Below are positions 50,548 to 59,440 of a DNA stretch of 64,000 nt, piece by piece; position 1 is the stretch's first letter, and each line of letters opens with the position of its first letter. A program made the translations under genes and the position numbers. The stretch is taken from positions 62,001 through 126,000 of the forward strand of contig JAGAUY010000045.1 in the NCBI GenBank assembly GCA_017620525.1, given 5' to 3'. Under the pieces are notes generated by a model, which was not told where the DNA came from, made no database searches, and saw only the letters and a list, made by a program, of their open reading frames with translations. The DNA comes from Oscillospiraceae bacterium. GTDB taxonomy: Bacteria > Bacillota > Clostridia > Oscillospirales > Oscillospiraceae.

Positions 50548-52950
50548 TTGACTGAACATCTTGTTTCCGGAAAGCTCCCGGTCCTGGCCTTACGCGGCCT
50601 GGCCGTATTTCCGGATCAGACCGTCCACTTTGATGTTGGACGTAAAAAATCCGTTCTGGCCCTGGAAGAGGCCATGAAGAACGATCAGACCCTTCTGCTG
50701 ATTCCCCAGAAGGATCTGCTGGAGAATGACCCCGGTCTGGATGGCCTGTATCCTCTTGGTGTTGTGGCCAAGGTCAAGCAGGTGCTCAAGGCGCAGGGGG
50801 AGAATCTCAGAGTGCTTGTCACAGGCCTGTGCCGCGCCCGGATTCGGGAGCTGCACCAGACGGAACCCTATCTGGCTGGCTTCATTGAGGCAGTACCCGA
50901 AATTGAGGTTGCGGATACTGTCCGTGCCCGTGCGCTGCGCCGTGAAGCAAATGCCCTTTACGCAGGCTATATGGAGATGGCAGAGCATCCTGTTCAGACC
51001 ATCCAGCTTCGGATGCTGGCAGCTGAAAACAGCGGATTCATTGCCGATTCCATTGCGCAGAACTCCGGGATCGAGTTTCCTGATAAAGTGAAAATGCTTT
51101 GCCAGCTTCATCCTGTCCGCAGACTGGAAATGGCCGTTAAGATGCTGCGCCAGGAAGTGGAAATGCTCAAGCTGGAAGCAGAGATTCAGGAAAAGACCAA
51201 AGCAAATATCGATCAGAACCAGAAGGACTACTATCTGCGCGAGCAGATGAAGGTCATCCGGGAGGAACTGGGTGAGGGAGATGACGAGTCTGAATTTGCG
51301 GAGTATGAGAAACAGATTCTGTTGCTGCATTTGCCTGAGGACTCTGAAAAGAAGCTGCTGAAGGACCTTCAGCGGCTTAAGAAGCAGCCTTTCGGTTCCT
51401 CCGAAGCTGCGGTGCTGCGCAATTATCTGGACACAGTATTGGAACTTCCCTGGAATGAGAAGACCAAAGACCGCCTTGACGTGGCAGCTGCCCGTAAGAT
51501 CCTGGAACATGATCATTTCGGCCTGGAAAAGGTTAAGGAGCGGATTCTTGAGACCCTTGCGGTTCGTAAGATGGCCCCTGATATGCCGGCTCAGATCATT
51601 TGTCTTGTGGGACCTCCCGGTGTCGGAAAAACTTCCATTGCCTATTCCATTGCCCGCAGCCTGAACCGCAAAATGGCGCGCATCAGTCTCGGCGGTGTCC
51701 ATGATGAAGCGGATATTCGCGGTCATCGCAAGACCTATGTGGGCGCGATGCCCGGACGCATTATAAGCGGACTGATTCAGGCTGGTTCCAGCAATCCGGT
51801 CCTGCTTCTGGACGAGATCGATAAGTTGGGTCGCGACCATCGGGGCGATCCCAGCGCGGCGCTGCTGGAAGTGCTGGATGGTGAGCAGAATGCCACCTAC
51901 CGGGACCATTTTCTGGAGATCCCCTATGATCTGTCCGACTGCTTCTTTATTACCACGGCCAATACCCTCGATACCGTTCCCAGACCCCTGCTGGACCGTA
52001 TGGAGGTTATCGAACTGGGCTCCTATACGGATGAAGAGAAATTGATGATCGCGAAGAATCATCTGATTCCCAAGCAGATGGAAAAGCACGGTCTGAAGAA
52101 GTCTCAGCTGCGCATCACGGATGATGCCATCCGTGAGGTAATTACCTGTTATACCAGAGAGTCCGGCGTCAGAAAGCTGGAGCGGTGCTTTGCTGAGATC
52201 TGCCGTAAGGCTGATATGGCTGTTCTGGAGCAGGAGACGCCGAAACGGATCACTGTCACCGGTTCCAATGTGGAACAGTTCCTGGGAATTCGCAGATTCC
52301 TGCCTGACCGTTTGCCCGGCAATGATCAGGTCGGTCTGGTGACTGGACTTGCATGGACTTCTGTTGGCGGTGAGACTCTGGAAGTGGAAGTCAATGTTAT
52401 GGATGGTACCGGAAAGCTGGAACTGACTGGCAATCTGGGTGATGTGATGAAGGAGTCTGCCCATGCGGCGTTGAGCTATATTCGTGCTAGCGCGGAAAAG
52501 CTGGGTGTCGCTGCAGACTTTTACAAGACCAAGGATATCCATGTTCATTTCCCTGAGGGCGCAGTACCCAAGGACGGTCCCAGTGCCGGTGTGACGGTCT
52601 GCACTGCCATGGTATCTGCTTTGACAAATACGACCGTTCGACGTGATGTTGCGATGACAGGTGAGATTTCTCTTCGCGGCAGGGTACTGGCAATCGGCGG
52701 ACTGAAAGAAAAGACAATGGCTGCTCTGCGCCACGGAATTTCCACTGTCATCATTCCCAAGGACAATGAGCGTGATCTGGAAGAGATCGACCAAACGGTT
52801 CGTAAGTCTTTGAACTTCGTGGTTGCTTCCACTGTTGACACCGTCCTGGAAACTGCTCTGAACCGGAAACCGGAGATGGGCGTGACCATTCTTTCCGATC
52901 TGCCCGGTGAAGTGAAAAACAAAGCGCGCAAACCCGGTATCCGCCAGTAA
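50548..52950 (+). CDS. lon: ATP-dependent Lon protease (LonA type)
   Basis: 800 residues from a TTG start behind GAGGAGGGAG. An N-terminal substrate-binding domain (LPVLALRGLAVFPDQTVHFD) and coiled coil are followed by the AAA+ domain with Walker A GPPGVGKTS (about 355-363) and LLLDEIDKLG. The Ser-Lys protease domain has DGPSAGVT (Ser about 679) and GGLKEK (Lys about 719). It degrades damaged and regulatory proteins in the cytoplasm. Confidence 0.97.
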   Translation: MTEHLVSGKLPVLALRGLAVFPDQTVHFDVGRKKSVLALEEAMKNDQTLLLIPQKDLLENDPGLDGLYPLGVVAKVKQVLKAQGENLRVLVTGLCRARIRELHQTEPYLAGFIEAVPEIEVADTVRARALRREANALYAGYMEMAEHPVQTIQLRMLAAENSGFIADSIAQNSGIEFPDKVKMLCQLHPVRRLEMAVKMLRQEVEMLKLEAEIQEKTKANIDQNQKDYYLREQMKVIREELGEGDDESEFAEYEKQILLLHLPEDSEKKLLKDLQRLKKQPFGSSEAAVLRNYLDTVLELPWNEKTKDRLDVAAARKILEHDHFGLEKVKERILETLAVRKMAPDMPAQIICLVGPPGVGKTSIAYSIARSLNRKMARISLGGVHDEADIRGHRKTYVGAMPGRIISGLIQAGSSNPVLLLDEIDKLGRDHRGDPSAALLEVLDGEQNATYRDHFLEIPYDLSDCFFITTANTLDTVPRPLLDRMEVIELGSYTDEEKLMIAKNHLIPKQMEKHGLKKSQLRITDDAIREVITCYTRESGVRKLERCFAEICRKADMAVLEQETPKRITVTGSNVEQFLGIRRFLPDRLPGNDQVGLVTGLAWTSVGGETLEVEVNVMDGTGKLELTGNLGDVMKESAHAALSYIRASAEKLGVAADFYKTKDIHVHFPEGAVPKDGPSAGVTVCTAMVSALTNTTVRRDVAMTGEISLRGRVLAIGGLKEKTMAALRHGISTVIIPKDNERDLEEIDQTVRKSLNFVVASTVDTVLETALNRKPEMGVTILSDLPGEVKNKARKPGIRQ

Positions 52951-52964
52951 GATAGAGGTAAATT

Positions 52965-53549
52965 ATGAATTTTCAGAAGGTTGAATTTTTGATTTCTGCA
53001 GCATCTCCCGCGGGTTTCCCCAAAAACCGTCTGCCGGAGATCGCTTTTGCCGGAAAATCCAATGTGGGCAAATCATCTGTGATCAACCGGATCCTGAACC
53101 GTAAGAATTTTGCCCGCGTGGGCGACAAACCCGGCAAGACCATCCATGTCAACTATTTCACCATCGATCAGAAGTGTTACTTTGTAGACCTTCCCGGCTA
53201 CGGTTTTGCAAAGGTCTCTCAGGCTGAGAAGGACCGTTGGGGCAAGCTGATGGAGGATTACTTTGCCGCGGGTCGGATCGATCTTGGTGTGCTGATCGTG
53301 GATTATCGCCATCCCCCCACGCAGAATGACGTCACCATGGCACGGTGGTTCCTGGACAGTGGCTGTCCCTTTGTGGTCGTTGCCAATAAGATGGATAAGC
53401 TTAAGAAGAGTGAACTGGCTCCTAATCTGAAAACCATCCGTGAGGATCTGGAGCTTCCTGAGCAGTGTCCAGTCATTCCGTTCTCCGCTGAGAAGGGAAA
53501 TGGTCGGGATGAACTGATCCGTCTGATCCTGGATGCTGTGGAACAATAA
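52965..53549 (+). CDS. engB: Ribosome biogenesis GTP-binding protein EngB (YsxC)
   Basis: 194 residues. G1 AGKSNVGKSS, G2 region PGKTIHVNYF, G3 DLPGYGFA and G4 NKMDKL are all present. It is needed for 50S subunit assembly. It lies 14 nt after lon, as in Bacillus (lonA-ysxC). Confidence 0.97.
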   Translation: MNFQKVEFLISAASPAGFPKNRLPEIAFAGKSNVGKSSVINRILNRKNFARVGDKPGKTIHVNYFTIDQKCYFVDLPGYGFAKVSQAEKDRWGKLMEDYFAAGRIDLGVLIVDYRHPPTQNDVTMARWFLDSGCPFVVVANKMDKLKKSELAPNLKTIREDLELPEQCPVIPFSAEKGNGRDELIRLILDAVEQ

Positions 53550-53551
53550 GG

Positions 53552-54025
53552 ATGACCATTAGAATTGATGATTGGATCTTTGACGTTGATCCTGTTAAGA
53601 CAAAGGCACATTCTGAATTCGCCCTGAATTCCCACTGCACCTGCGGGTATTGTGAGAATTACTACCGGGGGGTGGATCTGGAATATCCTGGGCTGAGAGC
53701 CTTTCTCGACAGGTTCTTCGTAGAAATCGAGGGACCTTCCGAGATGTATCCCTTTGAGCCGACTCAGTATCTGCTTGCCTACAAGGTAAATGGGCGGATC
53801 GTTCAGGCGGGCGCAGCGCCCATTATGGTAGACGGTGTTCCCATCATGGGTGAGATCATCGACGATGATACCTTTAAGCTGGAAGTGGGGGAGATCGAGC
53901 TACCCTGGATTCTGGATGAAGACATGGACGAGGTGGTTTCACCCGCGAATGAGCCTGAGTTTCTTGAACGAATGTATCAAAAGATGATCCAGCGAAACAG
54001 CAGTAATTTTATGTTTCTATCATAA
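53552..54025 (+). CDS. Conserved hypothetical protein
   Basis: 157 residues beginning 2 nt after engB stops, so probably cotranscribed. The N-terminal part has a Cys pair motif (HCTCGYCENYY) and the middle is rich in acidic and hydrophobic strands (YPFEPTQYLLAYKVNGRIVQ). No signal peptide or membrane helix. No family or function was recognised; the closely spaced Cys residues could bind metal. Confidence 0.7.
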   Translation: MTIRIDDWIFDVDPVKTKAHSEFALNSHCTCGYCENYYRGVDLEYPGLRAFLDRFFVEIEGPSEMYPFEPTQYLLAYKVNGRIVQAGAAPIMVDGVPIMGEIIDDDTFKLEVGEIELPWILDEDMDEVVSPANEPEFLERMYQKMIQRNSSNFMFLS

Positions 54026-54057
54026 AAAAGTCCACAGCCGAATGGCTGTGGACTTTT
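54026..54057. terminator. Bidirectional terminator between convergent genes
   Basis: Stem AAAAGTCCACAGCC/GGCTGTGGACTTTT with a GAAT loop and T runs on both strands. It serves the engB operon from the left and the TSCPD/ybaK pair from the right. Confidence 0.92.
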
Positions 54058-54067
54058 CTTCCGTTAA

Positions 54068-54316
54068 TCAGGCATTCTTTGCTTCTTTCAAAGCCTGTGC
54101 CAGCTGATCGGGGCAGGAGGTCTTCTTCATGCCGCAGCTGATGCCTTCGACGCGGGCAATAACATCGTCGATGTTCATGCCCTCGACCAGAGCACCGATG
54201 CCCTTCAGATTGCCGTTGCAGCCGCCGAAGAACTGGACGTTGCTGACCTTGTTGTCTTCAATTTCGAAGCTGATCATCTGGGAACAGGTTCCCTTGGTTC
54301 TGTAAGTATACTGCAT
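54068..54316 (-). CDS. TSCPD-domain protein (TIGR03905 family)
   Basis: 82 residues. A compact domain with FFGGCNGNLKGIGALVEGM and the name-giving KKTSCPDQLA near the C-terminus. The same domain closes some B12-dependent ribonucleotide reductases, but stand-alone copies are of unknown function. Four cysteines are visible and could bind metal. It follows ybaK by 17 nt on the minus strand. Confidence 0.88.
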   Translation of the reverse strand: MQYTYRTKGTCSQMISFEIEDNKVSNVQFFGGCNGNLKGIGALVEGMNIDDVIARVEGISCGMKKTSCPDQLAQALKEAKNA

Positions 54317-54333
54317 AACTCAAAATCCTTTCT

Positions 54334-54807
54334 TTATTGGATGATATCCACAAGTTTTGCTCCCACCAGCGCTGCAAGAGCTTCCGGCGGCACAAGCATC
54401 TGATGGCCTCTGGCTCCGGCGGAGACAGCGATCTCATCATACAGCTGGCAGGTTTCATCGAAATAGGTGGGGTATTTCTTTTTCATGCCCACAGGGGAAC
54501 AGCCGCCGCGGATATATCCGGTCAGTCCCAGAAGTTCCTTCACAGGGACCAATTCCATGTTCTTGTCTCCGGCGGCTCTGGCGGCTTTTTTCAGATCCAG
54601 TTCACAGCAGACGGGAATACAGAATACGTTTATGCCTGTGCGTTCGCCCCGTGCCACCAGAGTTTTGAACACCTCTTCGGCAGGCTTTCCGATGGCTTCA
54701 GCGGCATGATTGCCATTTAAGTCCTTTTCGTCAAATTCATAGAATTCTTCCCGGCAGGGAATTCCGGCATGCTGAACAAGACGGACTGCATTTGTTTTCA
54801 TAGCCAT
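54334..54807 (-). CDS. ybaK: Cys-tRNA(Pro) deacylase YbaK/EbsC
   Basis: 157 residues of the YbaK/ProX editing fold. The likely catalytic Lys lies in VFKTLVARG, and GGCSPVGMKKKYPTYFDE is the conserved active loop. It hydrolyses Cys mischarged onto tRNA-Pro by prolyl-tRNA synthetase. Its gene overlaps no other, shares the minus strand with the TSCPD gene, and diverges from the TepA-like gene. Confidence 0.95.
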   Translation of the reverse strand: MAMKTNAVRLVQHAGIPCREEFYEFDEKDLNGNHAAEAIGKPAEEVFKTLVARGERTGINVFCIPVCCELDLKKAARAAGDKNMELVPVKELLGLTGYIRGGCSPVGMKKKYPTYFDETCQLYDEIAVSAGARGHQMLVPPEALAALVGAKLVDIIQ

Positions 54808-54908
54808 AATATCACCGTGGATATTATATGACAGTTTTGTCCGTGTTTCAAGTGTGAATTATTGCGGCGGTATTGGTTATGCTAAGAAAAAACAGGGAGG
54901 TAATGACG

Positions 54909-55598
54909 ATGGACAATACTGATCATGCGGAAATGATGGAGCAGGAACGTGAGCAGGTAGTGGAGCTGGGTTCCAACGTGACGGGAAGTAAAAACGGAAG
55001 AATCTATACGCTGACCATCATCGGTCAGGTGGAGGGGCATCAGGTTCTGCCGGAAACATGCAAGACAACAAAATATGAACACATTCTGCCGCTGCTGGCC
55101 GGGATCGAAGAGAGTGAAGACGTAGACGGTCTTTTGCTGCTTCTCAATACCGTTGGCGGTGATATCGAGGCGGGACTTGCGATTGCAGAAATGATCGCCG
55201 GTATGAAGAAACCGACGGTCTCACTTGTACTGGGTGGAGGACATTCCATTGGAATTCCGTTGGCAGTCTGTACGAAGAAGTCTTTCATTACGCCAACTGC
55301 CAGCATGACGGTTCATCCGGTTCGCATGACCGGACTGGTTGTGGGAGCGCCTCAAACTTTTCGCTATTTTCAGCGGATTCAGGAGCAAATCGTGGAATTT
55401 GTTTCGCATAATTCCAAAATTGCAAAGCAGGAGTTTGAGCAGTATATGATGGCGACCGGGGAAATGGCAACGGACGTAGGCACGATTCTTTACGGCAGAG
55501 AAGCGGTAGCATCCGGCTTGATTGATAAACTGGGGAGCCTAAGTGATGCGCTTTCAGAGCTGCACCATATGGTGGATCAGAGAAAGCATCAGAAATAA
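54909..55598 (+). CDS. ClpP-fold protease TepA-like
   Basis: 229 residues from the ATG at 54909, which fits GGGAGG (54895-54900) better than 54903. A ClpP/crotonase fold with catalytic Ser in GGGHSIG (about Ser113) and His in TVHPV (about His136). The stretch LNTVGGDIEAGLAIAEMI is the oxyanion strand. Bacillus TepA lies just upstream of spoIIIE, as this gene nearly does here. TepA aids preprotein translocation or degrades small spore proteins; the exact role here is inferred. Confidence 0.87.
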   Translation: MDNTDHAEMMEQEREQVVELGSNVTGSKNGRIYTLTIIGQVEGHQVLPETCKTTKYEHILPLLAGIEESEDVDGLLLLLNTVGGDIEAGLAIAEMIAGMKKPTVSLVLGGGHSIGIPLAVCTKKSFITPTASMTVHPVRMTGLVVGAPQTFRYFQRIQEQIVEFVSHNSKIAKQEFEQYMMATGEMATDVGTILYGREAVASGLIDKLGSLSDALSELHHMVDQRKHQK

Positions 55599-55601
55599 CG
55601 G

Positions 55602-55629
55602 AAGGAACCTCTCAGGAGGTTCCTTTTCT
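55602..55629 (+). terminator. Terminator of the TepA-like gene
   Basis: Stem AAGGAACCTC/GAGGTTCCTT with a TCAG loop and a T run. Confidence 0.92.
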
Positions 55630-55748
55630 TCGTTGAATGGTAGACTTGGCATGTAGACTGGATAAGGTAAAATTAATAAATCAGTACTGGAAATTCAAGT
55701 TGGAATATGGTATAATAAACTGTAAAATTTTGATTTGGAGGGATAGGT

Positions 55749-56585
55749 GTGGATTTGAATTTCTTTCAAAGCCTGATCTATGGTCTGATTGCAGGTCTGA
55801 CCGATATCCTGCCTGTCTCTGCACAGGCCCACAGATTGATATTGCTTAAAATCTTTGGCGGCGACAGTGAGTCTGCAGTATTGCGGTTGATGATCCACTT
55901 GGCAACATTGGGTGCGCTGTATTATTGTTGCAGGGGCCAGATCCTGCGCATTATGCGCCAGCAGAGACTTTCCAGAATTCCCAAGCGGCGCAGAAAGCGT
56001 CCTGTTGATATGCGAAGCATTATGGATTACCGGTTACTGAAGACAATGCTTCTGCCCGTGCTGATCGGTTTTGTTTTATATTTCAAAACCTCGGCCATTG
56101 CCGCTAGCTTGATGTGGACGTCTGTTTTCCTGTTTGTAAACGGTGTCTTGTTATTTGTCCCCAGACTGCTGCCTTCCGGCAATAAGGATTCCAGGTCCAT
56201 GTCCAGACTGGATGGATTTTCCATGGGTCTGGGTGGTGCGGCTTCAGCACTTCCCGGTATTTCCTCTGTCGGTGCAGCTGTATCTGTTGCTGTTGTCCGT
56301 GGTGCAGACCGGGTCTATGCGGTGAATATGGCGCTTCTGATGCACATGGCGGTCACAGTAGGTCTGATCATCTTTGATCTGATCGCGGTGTTCACCGGCG
56401 CAGCCGGAACGATCAGTTTCGGAATTCTGATGGGATACCTGTTTGCTGCAATTTTTGCATTTGGTGGTGTCTTTTTAGGCATCCGGATTGTGCGCTCCAT
56501 TGCTGTACATATGGGCTTTGATATGTTTGCCTATTACTGCTGGGGGGCGGCATTCTTTGCGTTTATTCTCTATCTGTCTGTATAA
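55749..56585 (+). CDS. Degenerate undecaprenyl-diphosphatase (UppP/BacA)-like membrane protein
   Basis: 278 residues from a GTG start. About eight membrane helices in the BacA/UppP pattern. The first active motif (canonically G-TE-LPVSSSGH) reads GLTDILPVSAQAH, and the second (PGxSRSG) reads PGISSVGA, so the catalytic Glu and Arg are changed to Asp19 and Ser. Housekeeping UppP activity is therefore doubtful. It lies 11 nt before ftsK/spoIIIE, between septum-related genes. A divergent transporter or specialised lipid phosphatase is possible. Confidence 0.72.
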   Translation: MDLNFFQSLIYGLIAGLTDILPVSAQAHRLILLKIFGGDSESAVLRLMIHLATLGALYYCCRGQILRIMRQQRLSRIPKRRRKRPVDMRSIMDYRLLKTMLLPVLIGFVLYFKTSAIAASLMWTSVFLFVNGVLLFVPRLLPSGNKDSRSMSRLDGFSMGLGGAASALPGISSVGAAVSVAVVRGADRVYAVNMALLMHMAVTVGLIIFDLIAVFTGAAGTISFGILMGYLFAAIFAFGGVFLGIRIVRSIAVHMGFDMFAYYCWGAAFFAFILYLSV

Positions 56586-56596
56586 GGAGGTTACTC

Positions 56597-59344
56597 ATGG
56601 CGGAAAAGAAGAGTACATCCAGAGCGCAGAAAGCTGTAAAGGATGTAAAGCAAAAAAATCAAACAACCAATACAACAGCCAAAAAGAGTTCTGCTGCGGA
56701 CAGCAAGAAGAATAGTCCGGTGCCTGCAAAAATCAATTCAGGACTCTCCGGCAGAGCGGTAGGCGCGGTTGTTTCTCTCGGCCTGTTTGTGCTGTTTCTT
56801 GTGATTGCGATCAATCCGGAGGGAGCACTGGTAACGCTTCTGCAGGGAATTCTGTTTGGTACCATCGGCAAGACAGCTTTTTACTTCTCAATTCCTGCGC
56901 TGCTGTATCTGTTTGTGATCATGGCTTTCAGCGGCAAGCAGCCGGTGAAGATGCGCAGCATTTGTCTGGTTGTGTTCGTTCTGATCTGCGGCTGCATCCA
57001 TCATTTGCTTGCAAACAATCAGACCTTCAAAGGCGGTATTCTGGTAATCGCCGATCTGTACAGAGAGGGAGCCAACGGAACCAGCGGCGGTGTCTTATGC
57101 GGCAGTATTGCCATGTTGGTGCGCTGGCTGTGCGGCGGTATCATCTCTGCGATTATCTTTGGTTTGGGTGCCGTGTTTACGCTGCTGGCGGCAATGAAGA
57201 TCACGGTTCCTAGCATTATTCGTGCAATCAAGAATCGTCCCAGAGATGACTGGGATGAGGAAGAATACGAAGAAGAGGATATTGAGCCAGCCGCAATGGT
57301 TGTCAATCACATTGCAAACCGCAGGATCGAACACAATCGTCAGCGCAGGCAGCGGATCGAAGAGAATCAGCGCCGTGAGGATGATATCGTTCTGATCGAG
57401 GCGCTGGCCCATCCCAGGACGGAAAAGAACAATAATCAGGTTAAGAAGACGAATTGGATGGATCAGATCGGCGGTGAGATTGAGGAGCCTGTTGCAGCAG
57501 CTGCTGCTCCGGTGAAAGAAGATCAGGTTGACCGGCCGATTGTTGTTGAGACCAAAGAGACGAAAAAGACCCGCAAACCCCGTCAGGCAGTGCAGGAAAC
57601 GCAGGAATCCGGACCGATGCCTGAAGAGGATAATATTCCTGTGGATATGCCTGCATTCCGGGCGGATGATCCCATTCCAGATGCACCCAAAATGGAATCC
57701 TCTCCTGCTCCGACAGCGGCTGCCGCTCCAGGGAAAGTGACATCCAAGGACGCAGCTGAATCTGCCCAGCAGGTTGCCGCTGAGATTGCCCAGACCCAGG
57801 CTGCCCAAAAGCCGGTCTACTGCTTTCCGCCCATTGATCTGCTGGAGAAGCCCTCTGGCGGCGGTGTTGACGGTACGGCGGAAATGCGGGAAAATTCCCG
57901 CCGCCTGAATGAGACGCTGGCAAGCTTCAAAATCGATGCGCATATTGTCAATGTCACCCGCGGTCCCAGCGTTACCCGCTATGAAGTCGAACTGGATAAG
58001 GGCGTCCGACTGAGTAAGCTGACTTCCTGTGCCGATGATATCGCCCTGAGCCTGGGTGCTTCCGGTGTTCGTATCGCTGCGGTACCCGGCAGGATCTCAG
58101 TGGTTGGCATCGAGGTCCCCAACAAAGCTGTTACAACGGTGCATCTGCGTGAGGTCATCGATTCGCCTGAATTCTGTCGATCCAAATCCAAGTCTTCCTT
58201 CTCTGTTGGCAAGGACATTGGCGGCAACTGCATTGTGGGCAATATCCGCAAGATGCCCCATATGTTGATCGCCGGTACCACCGGTTCCGGTAAGTCCGTG
58301 TGTATGAACTCCATCATCATCAGTCTGCTCTACAAGGCAAGTCCTGAGGATGTGAAGCTGATCATGGTAGACCCCAAGATGGTCGAACTTGGTATCTATA
58401 ATGGAATTCCTCATCTGCTGATTCCTGTGGTTACGGATCCCAAGAAGGCTGCGGGATCTCTGCAGTGGGCGGTTACGGAAATGCTGAGACGCTATAAGAT
58501 GATGTCTGATGCGGGTGTTCGCGACTTGGAGTCCTACAACAGCATTATGGAGAATCAGGAAGATGGCGAGGGTAAGCTGCCCCAGGTCGTCATTATCGTT
58601 GATGAGTTGGCTGACCTGATGCTGGTTGCTGCCAAGGAAGTGGAAGATTCCATTTGCCGCATTGCCCAGATGGGCCGTGCCGCAGGTATGCATCTGATCA
58701 TTGCCACTCAGCGTCCCTCTGCGGATGTGATTACCGGTTTAATGAAGGCAAATATTCCCTCCCGTATTGCATTCTCCGTTGCGTCCGCTATGGAATCGCG
58801 CATCATTCTGGATACCCAGGGTGCTGAAAAGCTGGTCGGTAAGGGCGATATGCTTTATGCGCCCATTGGAATTGGCAAGCCGCAGCGTGTACAGGGCTGT
58901 TTCGTGACAGATTCTGAGGTGGAAGCTGTTGCAAATTATGTTAAAGAGAACTACATCGCAAACTATGACCAGAGTGTCATGGAAGAAATTGAGAAGAAGT
59001 CGGTACAGACTGGAAAGAAAGCTGCTTCTGCTGCGGACCCGGAGCCGAATGCTGATGAACTGGATGGCGACGAAATGCTGCCCGCTGCTGTCGATGTGAT
59101 TCTGGAGACTGGACAGGCCTCTGTATCCATGCTTCAGCGCCGGTTGAAGCTGGGTTATGCCCGTGCGGCACGGATCGTTGACGAGATGGAGGAAAAGGGA
59201 ATCGTGGGTCCCTTCCAGGGAAGCAAACCCAGAGCAATCCTTATCACCAAGGAGCAGTGGCAGTCCATGAAATCCGGCGGCAATGCCCAGATGGACTTTG
59301 ACGACATCCCCTTTGATGATGCAGTGCCTGAGGAAATTGATTGA
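56597..59344 (+). CDS. DNA translocase FtsK/SpoIIIE
   Basis: 915 residues. Four N-terminal membrane helices (about 45-210) are followed by a long charged linker (about 215-420), the alpha-beta motor domain with Walker A GTTGSGKS (about 559-566) and Walker B VVIIVDELADL, and a C-terminal gamma winged helix (about 840-900; SMLQRRLKLGYARAARIVDEME). It pumps DNA through the division or sporulation septum. The spoIIIA operon downstream and the TepA-like gene upstream favour the SpoIIIE role. TAAGGAGG precedes the ATG. Confidence 0.95.
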   Translation: MAEKKSTSRAQKAVKDVKQKNQTTNTTAKKSSAADSKKNSPVPAKINSGLSGRAVGAVVSLGLFVLFLVIAINPEGALVTLLQGILFGTIGKTAFYFSIPALLYLFVIMAFSGKQPVKMRSICLVVFVLICGCIHHLLANNQTFKGGILVIADLYREGANGTSGGVLCGSIAMLVRWLCGGIISAIIFGLGAVFTLLAAMKITVPSIIRAIKNRPRDDWDEEEYEEEDIEPAAMVVNHIANRRIEHNRQRRQRIEENQRREDDIVLIEALAHPRTEKNNNQVKKTNWMDQIGGEIEEPVAAAAAPVKEDQVDRPIVVETKETKKTRKPRQAVQETQESGPMPEEDNIPVDMPAFRADDPIPDAPKMESSPAPTAAAAPGKVTSKDAAESAQQVAAEIAQTQAAQKPVYCFPPIDLLEKPSGGGVDGTAEMRENSRRLNETLASFKIDAHIVNVTRGPSVTRYEVELDKGVRLSKLTSCADDIALSLGASGVRIAAVPGRISVVGIEVPNKAVTTVHLREVIDSPEFCRSKSKSSFSVGKDIGGNCIVGNIRKMPHMLIAGTTGSGKSVCMNSIIISLLYKASPEDVKLIMVDPKMVELGIYNGIPHLLIPVVTDPKKAAGSLQWAVTEMLRRYKMMSDAGVRDLESYNSIMENQEDGEGKLPQVVIIVDELADLMLVAAKEVEDSICRIAQMGRAAGMHLIIATQRPSADVITGLMKANIPSRIAFSVASAMESRIILDTQGAEKLVGKGDMLYAPIGIGKPQRVQGCFVTDSEVEAVANYVKENYIANYDQSVMEEIEKKSVQTGKKAASAADPEPNADELDGDEMLPAAVDVILETGQASVSMLQRRLKLGYARAARIVDEMEEKGIVGPFQGSKPRAILITKEQWQSMKSGGNAQMDFDDIPFDDAVPEEID

Positions 59345-59350
59345 TGCTTA

Positions 59351-59383
59351 CTCCCGATACGATTTCGTATCGGGAGTTTTTTT
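59351..59383 (+). terminator. Terminator of ftsK/spoIIIE
   Basis: Stem CTCCCGATACG/CGTATCGGGAG followed by seven or more T residues. Confidence 0.93.
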
Positions 59384-59424
59384 ATGCGCCGGGTGGTATA
59401 TTGCCATCCCGGCGCATAGTCTTT
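59384..59424 (+). promoter_or_regulatory. Hairpin and candidate sigma-E promoter before spoIIIAA
   Basis: A GC-rich stem ATGCGCCGGG/CCCGGCGCAT (59384-59393, 59408-59417) directly follows the spoIIIE terminator. The sequence GTGGTATA, 14 nt, CATAGTCT loosely fits the sigma-E pattern (-10 CATANNNT), which would suit mother-cell expression of the spoIIIA operon. The hairpin overlaps the proposed promoter, so one of the two readings may be wrong. Confidence 0.35.
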
Positions 59425-59440
59425 CTCAGGAGTGATGCAA

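Noticed and set aside
50590..52794. 734-codon minus-strand frame opposite lon
   Set aside because: Antisense shadow of a conserved protease gene.
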